NCBI GenBank assembly: GCA_964604135.1
Contig: CAZRXU010000002.1
Span: forward strand, 1 to 64,000
DNA length: 64,000 nt
Reading direction: 5' to 3'
Origin: Sabulitectum sp964604135
Lineage (GTDB): Bacteria > Fermentibacterota > Fermentibacteria > Fermentibacterales > JCC-6
The translations under genes were made by a program, and so were the position numbers. Of this stretch, positions 17,259 to 26,172 are shown piece after piece. Under the pieces are notes generated by a model. That model did no database searches and was not told the origin of the DNA. It was given only the letters and a program-made list of their open reading frames with translations. How positions within the stretch are numbered: the stretch's first letter is position 1; the number at the start of each line of letters is the position of its first letter.

Positions 17259-19199
17259 ATGAAAACAGCATTTCTTATGATCGTAGTTTTTGCCTGTGTT
17301 TCCTTTGCCGTCGGGCTTACAAAGGTGGAATCTTCTGAAACAAGTATCACATTCGACCTCAGTGCAGCAGTGCCTGAATTCGGCTCTGAGACTCTTCAGG
17401 GAACAGAGTTTACCACAGTAAGCATGAACGGTGCAGAGAATCTTGAAGAAGCAGGACTTCCCAGACTTCCGGTGTACAGAGTCTGGATTGAAATTCCGGT
17501 TGGAGCAGAGGTTAACGCAACAGTGTCGGAGGCGCGTGTCGAAGCAATCAGTGGCAACGGCAACGCTGTTATTCCGGCCGTTCTTAGTGCGTCGAAGAAC
17601 GAGCCAAGGGAATCCTTCACGGTTTCTTTTGATTCGGATGTTTACAGTGATGGCTCGGTTTACCCCGAAAACTGGGTAAGAGTTATTTACGCAGGAGGCA
17701 TGCGCGGGCGCAACCTGGCCCTTGTGGAAGTTACACCTCTCAGGTGGAACCCTGCCCGGGGTGATTACACTCTTCTTGCAGATGCCAGAGTTACACTGGA
17801 GTTCCAGGGCGGCGATCTTGCAGCCACATACGAGCAGGCTTCCCGCCTTGCAAGTGCCGGATACGAAAGCATTCTGAGCAGTACTGTTGTTAACTACGGA
17901 ACCTACGAAAGCGGAATGGACACAGGTCCTGCGCCTTACCTTATTATTGGTCACAGCAACTTTGTAGCAACAGCTATGGATGCCTTTGTAGCCCACAAGG
18001 AAGCTCTGGGATTTACAGTTACAATGGTTGATCTCTCTGTCACCGGGTCAACTGCCGCTGAAATTCGCACATACATTCAGGGTGCTATTAATACCGGAAC
18101 CGAATACGTTCTTCTTGTGGGAGACACAGCGTTTCTTCCAGGCGGAACTGCAACAACCTACAGCGATGTTACCGATCTTTACTACGCCTGTCTCGATGAT
18201 GGCGGATGGATTCCGGATGTATTCCTGGGCAGGTTTAGTGTAACAACTGCAGCAGAGGTAGCAACGATGGCCCAGAGGGTCATCGATTACGAGAACACCG
18301 GTGGTATTCAGACTTGGGTGCAGAATGCTCTGTTTATTGCTTCGAGCGATAACTCCAGTGTTTCCGAAGGTACACACAACTACTGTATATCCAATTACCT
18401 CGACCCCAGAGTTTACAATTCCACAAAAGTGTATCCTTCCCAGGGTGGTACTGCCGCAAACGCTGTTCCCGTTATTAACGGGGGTATCTCAATGCTTACA
18501 TTCAGCGGACACGGTTCAAAAACCAGCTGGGTGGATATGAGTTTCAGCGCTGGTAATTTCAACCAGCTTAACAATGGACCCATGTTTCCGGGAGTTCTTA
18601 GCCATGCCTGCCTCACCGGTGCATACAGTACTTCAACATGCTGGGCTGAAAGATGGACAAGAACACCAAACAGAGGCGGACTTTGGTTCTGGGGTTCTGT
18701 TCCAAACACATACTGGGGTGAAGATGACTACCAGGAAAAAGGCGAGTATGCTTCGTTCATAGGCGACAATGCCTATTGGCCGAAGGGCTTCTTGAATCAG
18801 GGTCTTATGGCAGTGTATACCGCATACAGCGGTGGCGGAAGAACACATTACTACTTCGAGGGTTACACTCTTTTCGGTGATCCGAGTCTTAGAATGAAAA
18901 CATGGCCCATGACAAGTATTGAGGATTTCACTTCCAGTGTGATCGACTCCCCAATTTCTGTGTCTGCCTCCAATCCTGTATACGGCAGTGCATCTGTAAC
19001 ACTTACAGGTACTGGCGGACCTGCTGTTGTTGAGGTTTTCGATGTAACTGGCCGTGTGGTGGACACACCGTTCAACGGAAATCTTAACGGTTCATCCATG
19101 TTTACGTGGGATACAAATTCCATGTCTGCAGGTGTGTACTTCATGCGCCTCTCGCAGGGAAGCAACACCGCAACTTCCAGAGTCAGTGTAGTTAAATAG
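17259..19199 (+). CDS. Gingipain-like C25 cysteine peptidase with C-terminal sorting domain
   Basis: This 646-residue secreted protein has a signal peptide (MKTAFLMIVVFACVSFAVG), an N-terminal propeptide (about 20-205) typical of C25 proteins, and a caspase-fold catalytic domain. Catalytic His418 is in FSGHGSK and Cys451 in SHACLTG. Their 33-residue spacing equals that of the gingipain RgpB dyad. After the domain ends (FGDPSLRMK) comes a C-terminal domain of about 75 residues (VEVFDVTGRVVDTPF, SAGVYFMRLSQG, ending VSVVK) of the type IX secretion type. It would be exported, cross the outer membrane by the T9SS and be surface-attached or released. AGGAGG precedes the ATG by 5 bases. A strong terminator follows. 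Confidence 0.92.
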   Translation: MKTAFLMIVVFACVSFAVGLTKVESSETSITFDLSAAVPEFGSETLQGTEFTTVSMNGAENLEEAGLPRLPVYRVWIEIPVGAEVNATVSEARVEAISGNGNAVIPAVLSASKNEPRESFTVSFDSDVYSDGSVYPENWVRVIYAGGMRGRNLALVEVTPLRWNPARGDYTLLADARVTLEFQGGDLAATYEQASRLASAGYESILSSTVVNYGTYESGMDTGPAPYLIIGHSNFVATAMDAFVAHKEALGFTVTMVDLSVTGSTAAEIRTYIQGAINTGTEYVLLVGDTAFLPGGTATTYSDVTDLYYACLDDGGWIPDVFLGRFSVTTAAEVATMAQRVIDYENTGGIQTWVQNALFIASSDNSSVSEGTHNYCISNYLDPRVYNSTKVYPSQGGTAANAVPVINGGISMLTFSGHGSKTSWVDMSFSAGNFNQLNNGPMFPGVLSHACLTGAYSTSTCWAERWTRTPNRGGLWFWGSVPNTYWGEDDYQEKGEYASFIGDNAYWPKGFLNQGLMAVYTAYSGGGRTHYYFEGYTLFGDPSLRMKTWPMTSIEDFTSSVIDSPISVSASNPVYGSASVTLTGTGGPAVVEVFDVTGRVVDTPFNGNLNGSSMFTWDTNSMSAGVYFMRLSQGSNTATSRVSVVK

Positions 19200-19222
19200 C
19201 GGTTCATAGTATCTGACTGAAT

Positions 19223-19255
19223 CGGGGAGCAGTTTTCTGCTCCCCGTCTTCTTTC
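19223..19255 (+). terminator. Rho-independent terminator after the C25 peptidase
   Basis: CGGGGAGCAG and CTGCTCCCCG form a perfect 10-bp stem with loop TTTT, followed by TCTTCTTT. Confidence 0.9.
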
Positions 19256-19328
19256 CAAAATTCTGTAAAATGCTTATACTTCCCGCTGGTACCCCGCACT
19301 GGTGTAATTGTTTCTATCAGGAGGAGAG

Positions 19329-21698
19329 ATGAAGTTAGTTCTTGTAACTCTGGCTGTGCTGGTGCTGTCCGCATCAGCAGCAGACTACTTCGGGCGCTGT
19401 GCCGTTGTTCATGTAGACCAGGGGTCACTGCCCACGGTTTACAGTTTTTTTGCAACGATACCAGCCTACTATTTTCAGGAGACCGGAAGTGCCTATGGGT
19501 CACTTCTGATCACGGACGGGGCTGATTCCAAGTCTGGCTACTACACCCTTGAAGACTGGGTGTCATACCTTAATGATGCAGGTGAGAGCGGCAGCGTTAC
19601 CTTTGTGGGTGATGTGAACAGCTCTTTCAAGACCACTGTTCAGGGTATGGTTCCCTACACTGAGGAAATACTGTATTCCGGTACACCTGAAGAGATAGCA
19701 TGTGCAATTGCCACCACCGAATGGCCGTCTACTTCGAAGGCAGTTCTTTGCGTTACCTCCGATACCGACCAGACCTATATCAACGGTGCTGCTGCAGCAG
19801 CAGGCTGGGCAGCAGGCAACAACTGCCCCCTTCTCTGGACAGACGGCTTAACAATCGGCTCTGAAACAGCTGAGGCTTTGACCTCAATGGGTGTGTCGCA
19901 GGTATTTCTGTTCGACTACCCCGGAGTCGTATCGTCATCGGTAACTGATTCTCTTGCTGCAATGTCCATTACAGTTTCAGCTTTCGACAGCGCAGCGGTT
20001 CTTCTTCCTGCGACAATTGCTCTGACAAACCGGGCTGTTGCCTGTGTGTACAAAGAGGAGATGCAGGCTCTTCCAGCCGCACTGGCTGCTGCAAGGTACG
20101 GCGGTTATGTGCTGAAGCTGCCCAACAGTTTAGACAGGCTGTGCTTCGATGCTCTTGCTGAGCTGAGGCAGTTGATTCCGGATAATTTCTACAAACTGGA
20201 GAAGCCCGTGGTTGGGGTAAAATCAAACGGGTCTGCAGCAATAGCAGCGGCCTTCTTTACATTCCTCGACGGCATCGGCGGAACCATTGACAATCAGCTT
20301 GAATACGTACTGACATTCTCGAATCAAAACGTGTTTCCTGCAACTTTTGAGAGGTCAATTACCGGAGATCCTTCAGAAGTTACCAGGGCCGGGGCCATTC
20401 CCGGCAGATTTCCGCTGGAATGGCTTGACAACATCGGAACCATCAACAGAGGTGCTCTGTACGATGCGGTAATTCATGCCAACCCCAGACCTGACCATGT
20501 TACCATCGCCATGAATGCCTACGAAGTTCAGTATTGGAATACTTATACCTTTGCCGACAACTGGTACTCCAATTTCGTGGTAAACGAGATGTTCGGCTGG
20601 CCGGAAGAGGGATGGACAGAAGCCAACAGCTACTTCCCCGGATGGCCTCCGTCACAGCCTGGTCTTGACCCCATGTGGCCGACAACAGATGATGCTCCCG
20701 ACACGGGAGGATGCCCAGGACAGTATGCAACCTTCCTCGGCGAGAACTATGATACAGCGTTTCACAGCGGATCTGCAGCAGGCACAGGTACCCATCCTGC
20801 ACAGCCCGATGTTGCTCTCTGCGGTTTTGTTCAGGATGTTATTGATGGCTCCACTTTTCTCTACTTCTCTTGCCACGGCGGAGGAACTGTAATTTCCGTG
20901 CGTGATACAGATAATGGAATAGCTCAGGACGATTACAGTATACAGTTCCAGAATCCTTGGTGGCCCGACAGTGACGGCAGAGTTTTCGACGGTTCCGCAG
21001 GCGGCAGCTACACAGAGAGTGATCTTGACTCTGACTTTGAGAACATGCACTCGGTGATAATTGCATACAATGCATGTGATATGGCCAATGGAGCCATGAA
21101 CGAGGTCGGTCTTAACCACGGTGCCATTGGTTCACTTGGAAGCCTCTGTTCTGTATCCTTCACAGGCTCAGGCTGGTGGTGGAACATGTGGGTACATCTT
21201 GTAACCGCAGAGAACTACACACTGGGAGAGGCCGCCACCTACAGCAATGCCAGGATATCCACCATCTACACACCGCCCGGCGTTTCAACAGGAGCAGATG
21301 AATCTCAGCAGTATGTTCTGTATGGAGACCCGATGGTTGAATATGTCGCTCCCGATGCAGTTCTTCCGGCCCCGCTGCCTCGTAAAACTGCATACGGAAC
21401 CCACTATCCTGATGGAATCGGCGAAGGCATTGAAGGGGGCAGCACTGTTCCTGTAGCTGTTGTCTGCTGCAACCCTGTAACCACTGCTTCAGCAGAAGTT
21501 AAAGTGAGTGGTTACGGAGATGCCGTTCTGTGCCTCTACGATGTTACTGGAAGACTGATTTCAACACCGTTCACGGGAAGCCTGAACGGTCTTCGCAGTG
21601 TGGATGTAGATTTTTCACACCTTGCTTCCGGGCTGTACTTCCTTGATCTCAGACAGGGAAACAACAGCAGCACCACTAGTTTGATGCTGGTCAAATAG
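19329..21698 (+). CDS. Secreted C25-like/caspase-fold protein with C-terminal sorting domain
   Basis: This 789-residue protein has a signal peptide (MKLVLVTLAVLVLSASAA), then a long N-terminal part of about 400 residues containing Rossmann-like repeats (VLCVTSDTDQTYINGAAAA, then SQVFLFDYPG). A caspase-like region follows with FLYFSCHGGG (His516) and IIAYNACDMANGA (Cys583), a probable His-Cys dyad with wider spacing than in gingipains. The last 80 residues are a sorting domain (LCLYDVTGRLI, LASGLYFLDLRQG, ending in LVK). It may be a divergent C25 peptidase acting at the cell surface. AGGAGG precedes the ATG at 19329. A weak promoter (TTTCCA at 19252, TATACT at 19275) lies just after the preceding terminator. 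Confidence 0.8.
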   Translation: MKLVLVTLAVLVLSASAADYFGRCAVVHVDQGSLPTVYSFFATIPAYYFQETGSAYGSLLITDGADSKSGYYTLEDWVSYLNDAGESGSVTFVGDVNSSFKTTVQGMVPYTEEILYSGTPEEIACAIATTEWPSTSKAVLCVTSDTDQTYINGAAAAAGWAAGNNCPLLWTDGLTIGSETAEALTSMGVSQVFLFDYPGVVSSSVTDSLAAMSITVSAFDSAAVLLPATIALTNRAVACVYKEEMQALPAALAAARYGGYVLKLPNSLDRLCFDALAELRQLIPDNFYKLEKPVVGVKSNGSAAIAAAFFTFLDGIGGTIDNQLEYVLTFSNQNVFPATFERSITGDPSEVTRAGAIPGRFPLEWLDNIGTINRGALYDAVIHANPRPDHVTIAMNAYEVQYWNTYTFADNWYSNFVVNEMFGWPEEGWTEANSYFPGWPPSQPGLDPMWPTTDDAPDTGGCPGQYATFLGENYDTAFHSGSAAGTGTHPAQPDVALCGFVQDVIDGSTFLYFSCHGGGTVISVRDTDNGIAQDDYSIQFQNPWWPDSDGRVFDGSAGGSYTESDLDSDFENMHSVIIAYNACDMANGAMNEVGLNHGAIGSLGSLCSVSFTGSGWWWNMWVHLVTAENYTLGEAATYSNARISTIYTPPGVSTGADESQQYVLYGDPMVEYVAPDAVLPAPLPRKTAYGTHYPDGIGEGIEGGSTVPVAVVCCNPVTTASAEVKVSGYGDAVLCLYDVTGRLISTPFTGSLNGLRSVDVDFSHLASGLYFLDLRQGNNSSTTSLMLVK

Positions 21699-21716
21699 TT
21701 CAGAGTTTCTGTAACG

Positions 21717-21752
21717 AAAAAAGCAGGCCCGGCGTGAGCCGGGCCTGCTTTT
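21717..21752 (+). terminator. Bidirectional rho-independent terminator
   Basis: AAAAGCAGGCCCGGC pairs perfectly with its complement around a GTGA loop, with A and T runs on either side. It can therefore stop both the sorting-domain gene and the convergent roadblock gene ending at 21765. Confidence 0.92.
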
Positions 21753-21764
21753 AAACACAATGAG

Positions 21765-22115
21765 CTAAAGCACCTGCTCGAGTTCCTTTTTTCTTTTCCG
21801 AACCTGAAGGCGCACATTACCAAGACTGGAGTTTACAGCAGCAACCACAGCGAGAATGGCATCTTCACCGATAGCGGTCATTACGATTACGCCGTTGGAG
21901 TATTCCATCATTGACTGCGTAAGACTACCGACACCAAGCTCTTTACCAACGCTTTCGGCGGAACCAAGACCTGTGGAAACCATCGCACCTATAGCATCAA
22001 CATCTGCTCCGGCGCCAGCAACTGCGTCGATAACAAAACCATCACGGCCAACGCAGACCGCAGCATCTATTCCTGCCACATCCACCAGTGCAGTAAGAAT
22101 TTCGTTGCTATTCAT
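21765..22115 (-). CDS. Roadblock/LC7-domain protein
   Basis: This 116-residue protein is a single roadblock/LC7 domain (IDAAVCVGRDGFVIDAVAG, then SMMEYSNGVIVMTAIGEDAI, LAVVAAVNSSLG). Roadblock proteins such as MglB bind small Ras-like GTPases and act as GTPase-activating or scaffold partners. It is separated from the rest of the Mgl operon by a terminator at 22175-22210, so it is probably expressed from its own weak promoter in the 59 bp between. AGGAAGG lies before the ATG. The C-terminus is highly basic (VRKRKKELEQVL), which is unusual for the family. Confidence 0.85.
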   Translation of the reverse strand: MNSNEILTALVDVAGIDAAVCVGRDGFVIDAVAGAGADVDAIGAMVSTGLGSAESVGKELGVGSLTQSMMEYSNGVIVMTAIGEDAILAVVAAVNSSLGNVRLQVRKRKKELEQVL

Positions 22116-22174
22116 AAAAAGTCCTTCCTGTTTGAGAAACTACTAATTCTTTCTACCATAACCCACAGGGAGAG

Positions 22175-22210
22175 AAAAAAAAAGGCTGCCGCTCCCTGTG
22201 TGCGGTTGCC
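22175..22210 (-). terminator. Rho-independent terminator of the MglA operon
   Basis: On the minus strand, GGCAACCGC pairs with GCGGCAGCC (a small internal loop inside the stem) and is followed by nine T. It lies 10 bp after the DnaA-like gene and before the last roadblock gene. Confidence 0.8.
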
Positions 22211-22220
22211 CGGTAAGCCG

Positions 22221-23633
22221 TTATTTAAGGGCCAGCATGGCAGATTCAATTTTTCCCTGGTCTAGAAAAACTATTGCAAACCTGAGTTTGGCAATCTCAG
22301 GGCTGTTGGGATTTTTCTTTTCCAGCTGAGCAATTCTTCTTTCGGCTGCCAGTTTAAGAGCTTCTATCTGGCTGGTAACTGTTGTTGCACTCTCAATTAT
22401 GTTGATTGTGTGTTCTCGTGTAGGTGATGCAGTTTCCACTGCAGGTTTTTCGGGAACAGTTTTCTGCGAAGTGTTTAATTCACTGGTGTCATCCTTTGCT
22501 TCCGCAGAAGCTGTGCTGCCAGCCAGCTGTTTCTTCGCTGCTGTTCCTGATCTTTTCTCTTCGAGAGCCTTTTTGAATTTTTGTTCGTCTGAGTCTGCTG
22601 CGTTTTCTTCGTCTTCGATGTCAACAACAATGTAGGGAGAGGGGGATTTTTCTTCCTGATTCCTGGTGTCTTTGGAAGCTGCTGCCCCCGGTTTACTTTT
22701 CACAGGATCCATGAGATTCATGGAATTAAGCAGGCTTGTTACAGTATCCATAGATATGCCAGTTCTGGAAGGCGAGGCAAGAAGATTTGCAAGAACAGCT
22801 CTTCCTGCGGCTTTCAAAGTTCTGATGTTCTGTGTTATTCTTGTGGCTATGTAGTTGATTATATCAGGACCAGGGCCAAACCCGGTGTTCTTGAACATCC
22901 TTTCGAGAACAGACATGCGTCCGGCAATGTCCATGGGTTTGAGCTCAACCGAAATACCGGAGGAGATTCTGGAAAAGAAAGTAGCATCGAAATCCTGCAT
23001 GTTTTCCACTTCAGAGTTGGAACACAGAACAATTGCACTCTTACCGTGAGGCATTCTGTTGAAGACAGAGCAGAGGAAATGCTGAAATTCAATATCTCCG
23101 TGCACAAATTGAAGATCATCGAGCAGAAGAAAATTGTGGCTGGTTATCCATGACAGAAGCGGACTTTCTTTGTTGGTTCTCACGCAGTATTTGTACCCCA
23201 TCTTAAGATCGTTGAGGTTCAGAAAAAGTGTTTTTTGTCTGGAAGCCGATGCAATGGCAGAGAGCAGGTGAGTTTTGCCCTGCCCGGTTCCCGCGTGGAA
23301 CAGAATAGGAGATATACTTTTCCATATTCTGGGAATAAGGGCAACTGTGCGGGCGAGTTCCACTGCATAGGAGTTCTCATCGGTTACCACGTAGTTCTCG
23401 AATGTTCTGCCGTCCCGGGGGACGAAAGCAAGAAGATCTGTGAAGCGATCGCTGTTGTCAGGGTGATCACCAGGGAACGCTGGAATTGCCTCTACGCCTC
23501 CCTGATACTTCGCAAACAGGCAAATTTCCCGAGCTGTGGGTTCAGAGATGTAACCTGAATCAGCACACATCTGCATAAACTCAACAAAATGAAGACGATT
23601 TCCGTTGTCAATGGAGTTTGGCTTGTCGGTCAT
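22221..23633 (-). CDS. DnaA-like AAA+ ATPase lacking the DnaA DNA-binding domain
   Basis: This 470-residue protein has an AAA+ core like domain III of DnaA: Walker A GTGQGKTH (115-122), Walker B LLLDDLQF (169-176), sensor-1 region IVLCSNSEVE, arginine-finger-type FFSRISSG (Arg222), and a sensor-2-like NIRTLKAAGRA. The initiator signature helix-turn-helix (domain IV) is absent. Instead, after about residue 300 comes a Lys/Glu/Ala-rich linker and a short C-terminal helical hairpin (about 405-470, IAQLEKKNPNSPEIAKLRFA). It is the fifth gene of an operon with V4R-like, roadblock, MglA and DUF4388 genes, so it is more likely a switch or localisation ATPase than a replication initiator. Its first codon directly follows the preceding gene's stop. 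Confidence 0.82.
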   Translation of the reverse strand: MTDKPNSIDNGNRLHFVEFMQMCADSGYISEPTAREICLFAKYQGGVEAIPAFPGDHPDNSDRFTDLLAFVPRDGRTFENYVVTDENSYAVELARTVALIPRIWKSISPILFHAGTGQGKTHLLSAIASASRQKTLFLNLNDLKMGYKYCVRTNKESPLLSWITSHNFLLLDDLQFVHGDIEFQHFLCSVFNRMPHGKSAIVLCSNSEVENMQDFDATFFSRISSGISVELKPMDIAGRMSVLERMFKNTGFGPGPDIINYIATRITQNIRTLKAAGRAVLANLLASPSRTGISMDTVTSLLNSMNLMDPVKSKPGAAASKDTRNQEEKSPSPYIVVDIEDEENAADSDEQKFKKALEEKRSGTAAKKQLAGSTASAEAKDDTSELNTSQKTVPEKPAVETASPTREHTINIIESATTVTSQIEALKLAAERRIAQLEKKNPNSPEIAKLRFAIVFLDQGKIESAMLALK

Positions 23634-24392
23634 TTAATACTCCAACCCGCTGGACTGAAGAGTTCTGGTAAATTTACCGAGTTCGATGGAAAGAACCCCC
23701 AGTCTTATACCGTGAGGAACAAAAATTACAGCAGTATGCGTTTCGTTCAGGGCTGAAAGAGCCAGGGTGTATTCAGCGTCTTCAATAAAGGTTTTGCCAA
23801 CAGATCTCTCAGGATAGTCTCGAATAAAACTTTTTACTGCTTTAAGAATGGGTTTAATTTTATCAATAAAATCTGCATCAGCTTCAGCTTCGGCCACGAT
23901 CTGACCTTCTGAATTAACAATGTATGCAATCTGAATAGATGACGAAATATTCATAACCGACTCGGGAATGCGAATGGGATTCGGCAGAGCAGCTTCTGCA
24001 GCCTTCACCGCCGCTGCCTGCAGTGCCGCCGCTTCAGCCAGTTTTTGAGCCCGCTCTCTCTCGGCCTGTTCCTCTTCGAGCTTCTTCTTTTCATCTCTTT
24101 CTTTCAGTGCCCACATGAGATTGTTCTGCAGATCCTGTTTGATGGATACTTCCTCTGAAGTGGCACTGGAGTCAAATGTAAAATCTCCCTCGGTCCAGTC
24201 GATTACCTCAACCAGAACATCCTTGCCGATTATCTCTCCCAGTTTTGCGTGGATCAGCTTACCCTTGTTGTAGAAAAACTCAGCGGTACTTTCTGCCCGC
24301 TCCAGAATCAGTTTTCCGCTGAGATGATTGGTGCCAGGCAGTTGAAGCAGCGCAACAACGCCAAACTCACTAAGGTTGCCATTGAAGGCCAT
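23634..24392 (-). CDS. DUF4388 (PATAN-like) and roadblock-like domain protein
   Basis: This 252-residue protein starts with a DUF4388/PatA N-terminal-like domain (MAFNGNLSEFGVVALLQLPG, then GKLILERAESTAEFFYNKGKL, IHAKLGEIIGKDVL; residues 1-85). A charged helical linker of about 45 residues follows (KKKLEEEQAERERAQ). The C-terminal 120 residues resemble a roadblock domain (IQIAYIVNSEGQIVAEAEAD, ALSALNETHTAVIFVPHG). In response-regulator proteins this N-terminal domain is a protein-interaction module. It sits 30 bp after the MglA gene and immediately before the DnaA-like gene, so it probably links the two. Confidence 0.8.
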   Translation of the reverse strand: MAFNGNLSEFGVVALLQLPGTNHLSGKLILERAESTAEFFYNKGKLIHAKLGEIIGKDVLVEVIDWTEGDFTFDSSATSEEVSIKQDLQNNLMWALKERDEKKKLEEEQAERERAQKLAEAAALQAAAVKAAEAALPNPIRIPESVMNISSSIQIAYIVNSEGQIVAEAEADADFIDKIKPILKAVKSFIRDYPERSVGKTFIEDAEYTLALSALNETHTAVIFVPHGIRLGVLSIELGKFTRTLQSSGLEY

Positions 24393-24422
24393 AAACTATG
24401 CGGCTCCTTTCATATATCAGCG

Positions 24423-25013
24423 CTACTGAATCAGCTGGAAGTTTTTTATAACTTCCTTGCTGATCAGCTGGAGTGTTTTCATTACCCCGGAACCCTTTGT
24501 AGCTACAGATTCCGTTACAAGAACACTTTCAGGAAGCTCCAGAATCTTCTCGATCTTTCCCAGTGGTATTACATCCTGGAAATCTCTCTTGTTGTATTGC
24601 AGTACAATGGGGAAGGTATTTGTGTCTACCCCGAAACTGCCGAGATTTGCAAGCATCCTTCTGTACATTTCTATGTTTTCATTAAGCTTTTCTGTTTTGG
24701 AATCTGCCACAAAAACCACACCGTCGGCACCCTCCAGAATAATACGTCTGCTGGCCTCGTAGTATATCTGCCCTGGTATGGTGTATAGGTGAATTTTCAG
24801 AGAAAACCCCTGAATCGAACCTAGTGATACAGGAAAGAAGTCGAAGAAAAGCGTTCTTTCCTCTTCTGTGTCAAGTATTACCATCTCACCCTTGTACCTG
24901 TCAAAAATCTTCTTGTGAATAAACAGAAGATTTGTTGTTTTTCCGCTCATACCGGGACCGAAATAAACAATTTTAAAAACCAGTTGTTTGTTATTCAGGT
25001 CGAGGTGAGGCAT
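24423..25013 (-). CDS. MglA-type small Ras-like GTPase
   Basis: This 196-residue protein has a P-loop GPGMSGKTT (19-27), switch region around residues 45-60 (ILDTEEERTLFFDF), G3-like TIPGQ (78-82) and G4 NKRD (141-144). The TIPGQ form is usual for MglA. MglA controls front-rear polarity and gliding or pilus motility in Myxococcus and related bacteria; roadblock-domain MglB is its GTPase activator. The start ATG overlaps the upstream roadblock gene by 23 bp. The operon context (roadblock upstream, DUF4388 downstream) supports a polarity or switching role. Confidence 0.93.
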   Translation of the reverse strand: MPHLDLNNKQLVFKIVYFGPGMSGKTTNLLFIHKKIFDRYKGEMVILDTEEERTLFFDFFPVSLGSIQGFSLKIHLYTIPGQIYYEASRRIILEGADGVVFVADSKTEKLNENIEMYRRMLANLGSFGVDTNTFPIVLQYNKRDFQDVIPLGKIEKILELPESVLVTESVATKGSGVMKTLQLISKEVIKNFQLIQ

Positions 25014-25509
25014 CTTCTTCCTCTCCTATTACAAAGATACGATCGATCAGGTTTAGAGCGTACTCTTTGAAATCGGGTATGGAAATGTCTTGCATCGCGT
25101 CTTTCTGGTCTTCTCTGTCTTTGTTGATAAGCCGGACAAGCAGAGGGCTGCTCTTTTTTGCAGCAAGCCTTACCCTGCCTATTCTTGAATAATCTTCAAA
25201 AACGATAACCATCATAGACTTGTCGCCAATAAGGGAGATGTGAATGTGTCGCTTCTCTCCCTGCTGGAGAAGAATAGAAAACTGCTCTTCGCCTACGATG
25301 TTAGCCACTTCCTTGGTTGCCGAAAACATTCCGGCGACAAGAGCAGCCAGGGCAGTTGAGTTTAACTTTGCTCCACCGCCTGCCTGCCCCAGGCAGATAC
25401 CGTGTCTGCTTATGAGTAGAGCAGTAAGTGCCTCAGTTTTCTCGACAAGATCGCCAAGGACTTCATTGATAGACAACCCGTATCTTTCATCAACTGCTGA
25501 TTCAGTCAT
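24991..25509 (-). CDS. Roadblock/LC7-domain protein (MglB-like)
   Basis: This 172-residue protein has a roadblock domain of about 110 residues (LTALLISRHGICLGQAGG, AALVAGMFSATKEVANIVGE, HIHISLIGDKSMMVIVFEDY) and an acidic helical tail that overlaps the MglA start. It is a probable activator or scaffold for the MglA-type GTPase translated from the same transcript. The ATG at 25509 is preferred because GGGGGG precedes it by 3-4 bases; the start at 25542 adds 11 unlikely residues. Confidence 0.82.
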   Translation of the reverse strand: MTESAVDERYGLSINEVLGDLVEKTEALTALLISRHGICLGQAGGGAKLNSTALAALVAGMFSATKEVANIVGEEQFSILLQQGEKRHIHISLIGDKSMMVIVFEDYSRIGRVRLAAKKSSPLLVRLINKDREDQKDAMQDISIPDFKEYALNLIDRIFVIGEEEDASPRPE

Positions 25510-25704
25510 GGGCCCCCCTTGTGCTGAAAAACATACATTCAATTATTCAGACAAGATGCCACCGTGTCCAGTGCTGCAGTTTAAAGCAGGTAATCAAATG
25601 CCAGTCATTTCTCAAAGGAATACTCCCTGTACAGTTTTGTTGAACACAGTTGTTTGCAATAATTCACATCTTCTTCCCCCGGCTGCACGACAGGCACAAA
25701 CGGT

Positions 25705-26172
25705 TTATCCCTGTATACCAACAAGCTGGAGGTGAATAAGAGAAGCTCTTTCCCCTTCAGGTGTTATCTCTTTAATTCTTGTTTTTACGCCGAGATTCTT
25801 TTCGCACAGAGCAACGGCAAGCCCCGCAAACGGGCATGCAAATGGAGGGATACCCTCTTCTTTCAGCCCCTGGGTTAGTTCCCAGAAAGAACACCCGCTT
25901 ACATGCAGCTTGAGAGATTCGCCATCACGCTCAAACGAGATGTCATCGCAGAAACCAAGTTCCTTTGTGAGTTTTCCCAGGTTCTCTTCAAGAACACTGA
26001 TGTCGCTGGAGTCAAGGCCGTTGATCCCAAGAGCTCCAAGTCCGGCCAGCATATCCGGTCCCGCCTGTCTCATAACTGCAGCGGCACCGCCGCCAACTGC
26101 CCGGTGAAGCGCTTTTGTGAATGCGTAAAGTAGAGCGTTTGTTCCCAGCCGATCGATCTTTTTCGGGGCCAT
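25705..26172 (-). CDS. V4R-like small-molecule-binding domain protein
   Basis: This 155-residue protein has a Cys-rich C-terminal part (SGCSFWELTQGL, PFACPFAGLAVALCEK, then RIKEITPEGERASLIHLQL) resembling 4-vinyl reductase (V4R) and hydrocarbon-binding proteins. Those have a conserved Cys cluster and a ligand pocket. The N-terminal half is helical (NALLYAFTKALHRAVGGGAAA). It is the first gene of the MglA operon, followed after 195 bp by the roadblock gene, so it may sense a ligand that feeds the switch. The ATG at 26172 has GGAAGGG upstream. The family call is moderate; ligand unknown. Confidence 0.6.
   Translation of the reverse strand: MAPKKIDRLGTNALLYAFTKALHRAVGGGAAAVMRQAGPDMLAGLGALGINGLDSSDISVLEENLGKLTKELGFCDDISFERDGESLKLHVSGCSFWELTQGLKEEGIPPFACPFAGLAVALCEKNLGVKTRIKEITPEGERASLIHLQLVGIQG

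Noticed and set aside
17220..17996. A 258-residue Cys-rich ORF antisense to the C25 gene
   Set aside because: It is the reverse frame of a well-supported gene and crosses its promoter.
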